NCBI GenBank assembly: GCA_020861055.1
Contig: JAJBTD010000032.1
Location: 1-6,382, forward strand
Direction: 5' to 3'
From: Clostridiales bacterium
Lineage (GTDB): Bacteria; Bacillota; Clostridia; Oscillospirales; Oscillospiraceae
Length of the DNA: 6,382 nt
Positions within the stretch are counted from its first letter, which is position 1. Each line of letters begins with the position of its first letter. Shown one piece after another: positions 5,639 to 6,382 of the stretch. The notes beneath the pieces are model-generated. The model worked only from the letters and a program-made list of their open reading frames with translations. It was not told the origin of the DNA and did no database searches. The position numbers and the translations under genes are program-made.

Positions 5639-5652
5639 CGTTGATTTCAACG
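5631..5652. repeat. Tandem 10-bp direct repeat over the operon -35 region
   Basis: GATTTCAACG occurs at 5631-5640 and again at 5643-5652, separated by TT (12-base period). The junction creates a 10-bp palindrome TCAACGTTGA (5635-5644). One copy contains the -35 hexamer, so a protein binding here would directly affect operon transcription. Chance duplication cannot be excluded. Confidence 0.6.
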
Positions 5653-5697
5653 AAGTGCCGGAAAATAAGAGAGGGCTTGTTTGGAGGTGCGGACAAA

Positions 5698-5737
5698 GAG
5701 AACAAAAAACGGGACCCGATGGCGCTTCGGGTCCCGC
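5698..5737 (-). terminator. Intrinsic terminator of the RNase J gene
   Basis: A perfect 10-bp stem, CGGGACCCGA (5710-5719) and TCGGGTCCCG (5727-5736), with a 7-base loop. On the minus strand it is followed by TTTTTTGTT. It starts about 28 bases past the RNase J stop and separates it from the hydrolase operon promoter. Confidence 0.93.
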
Positions 5738-5763
5738 CGTGACGCGGATTTCGTCTGAGCTTT

Positions 5764-6382
5764 TTATGCCTCCATGATAACAGGAAGTATCATGGGGCTG
5801 CGCTTTGCCTTGCGGAACAGGTAGCTGGACAGCTCCCGCTTGATGTCCCCCTTAATGGTGGCCCAGTCGTCTCCGGGCTGCACCTGGGCCAGCACCTGGG
5901 CGGCCAGCTGCCGCACCTCGTCCATCAGCTCCTCGGACTCCTTCACATAGACGAAGCCGCGGGTGATGATCTCCGGGCCGGAGAGAACGGAGTGGTCGAT
6001 GCTGGACATGGTGACGACGACCACGATCATGCCGTCCTCCGCCAGACGCTTCCGGTCCCGCAGAACCACGCTGCCCACGTCGCCCACGCCGTAGCCGTCC
6101 ACCAGGATGCGCCCGGCGGTGACGGTGCCGTTCTGCCGGATGGAGTTGGGGGTCAGCTCCACCACATGGCCGATGTCGGTGATAACGATATGGTCGGGCT
6201 TCATCCCCATGTCCTGGGCCAGCTGGGCGTGGAGACGCAGGTGCCGCTGCTCTCCGTGGACGGGGATGAAGAATTTGGGCTTTACCAGGGCGTGGAGAAT
6301 TTTCAGCTCCTGCTGGCAGGCGTGGCCGGAGACATGGAGATCGCGGCTGCGCTCGTTGATGACCACGGCCCCCTTCCGGTAC
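5764..6382 (-). CDS. rnj: Ribonuclease J, C-terminal part (5' end outside window)
   Basis: RNase J is a metallo-beta-lactamase/beta-CASP enzyme with 5'-3' exo- and endonuclease activity, central to mRNA decay and rRNA maturation in Firmicutes. Seen: 205 codons open to the right edge, where the frame continues upstream as YRKGAVVIN, so the gene is merely cut by the window (family length about 550-600). Present are the beta-CASP motif HVSGHA, the KPKFFIPVHGEQRHL region with its conserved histidine, the linker strand segment GRILVDGYGVGDVG with VVLRDRKRLAEDG, and the RNase J C-terminal domain SGPEIITRGFVYVKES through to RSPMILPVIMEA before TAA. The conserved catalytic N-terminal half is not visible. 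Whether it corresponds to J1 or J2 cannot be decided, so the symbol is left generic. It is followed by its own terminator and is not part of the hydrolase operon. Confidence 0.96.
   Translation of the reverse strand, partial: YRKGAVVINERSRDLHVSGHACQQELKILHALVKPKFFIPVHGEQRHLRLHAQLAQDMGMKPDHIVITDIGHVVELTPNSIRQNGTVTAGRILVDGYGVGDVGSVVLRDRKRLAEDGMIVVVVTMSSIDHSVLSGPEIITRGFVYVKESEELMDEVRQLAAQVLAQVQPGDDWATIKGDIKRELSSYLFRKAKRSPMILPVIMEA

Noticed and set aside
4740..5777. 345-codon open frame on the plus strand
   Set aside because: Antisense shadow of the first hydrolase gene; it also crosses the operon promoter and the RNase J terminator, and shows no protein-family motif.

Overview
The window is GC-rich with strongly G/C-biased third codon positions. 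It encodes an RNase J, a VanH-like D-2-hydroxyacid dehydrogenase and a membrane-anchored C39-like peptidase, and it has AGGAGG ribosome binding sites and classical sigma-A promoters. This fits a high-GC Firmicute, most likely a gut Clostridium relative of the Oscillospiraceae type (Flavonifractor/Lawsonibacter/Oscillibacter-like). That placement is inference from gene content and style, not from a marker gene.

Left part (1-1534): a D-2-hydroxyacid dehydrogenase, cut by the left edge, runs leftward. A Crp/Fnr-family regulator runs rightward from the same short intergenic region. Between them a nearly perfect 19-bp palindrome sits inside the -35/-10 spacer of a plausible promoter, so the regulator probably controls itself and/or the dehydrogenase.

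Middle (1557-2744): a leftward gene encodes a membrane-anchored extracellular C39-like cysteine peptidase. It converges on the regulator gene. It has its own strong promoter (TTGTCC-17-TATAAT, extended -10) and a GTG start. A perfect 10-bp hairpin with a T-run lies just upstream of it and ends the next transcription unit.

Right part (2745-5638): a leftward three-gene operon encodes a Fes/IroE-like alpha/beta-hydrolase, a second alpha/beta-hydrolase that is frameshifted by one base immediately after its catalytic serine, and a 397-residue ATP-grasp ligase. It is bounded by a TTGAAA-17-TAAACT promoter, with a tandem 10-bp repeat over the -35, and by the strong terminator at 2695-2730. A carboxylate-activating ligase encoded with two hydrolases suggests a small dedicated pathway that makes, trims or releases an amide or ester compound. 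No substrate can be named from the sequence. This is the best candidate for an undescribed system here.

Right edge (5764-6382): the 3' end of an RNase J gene, housekeeping in nature, followed by its own intrinsic terminator. No tRNA, rRNA, CRISPR array, insertion sequence or phage gene was seen.
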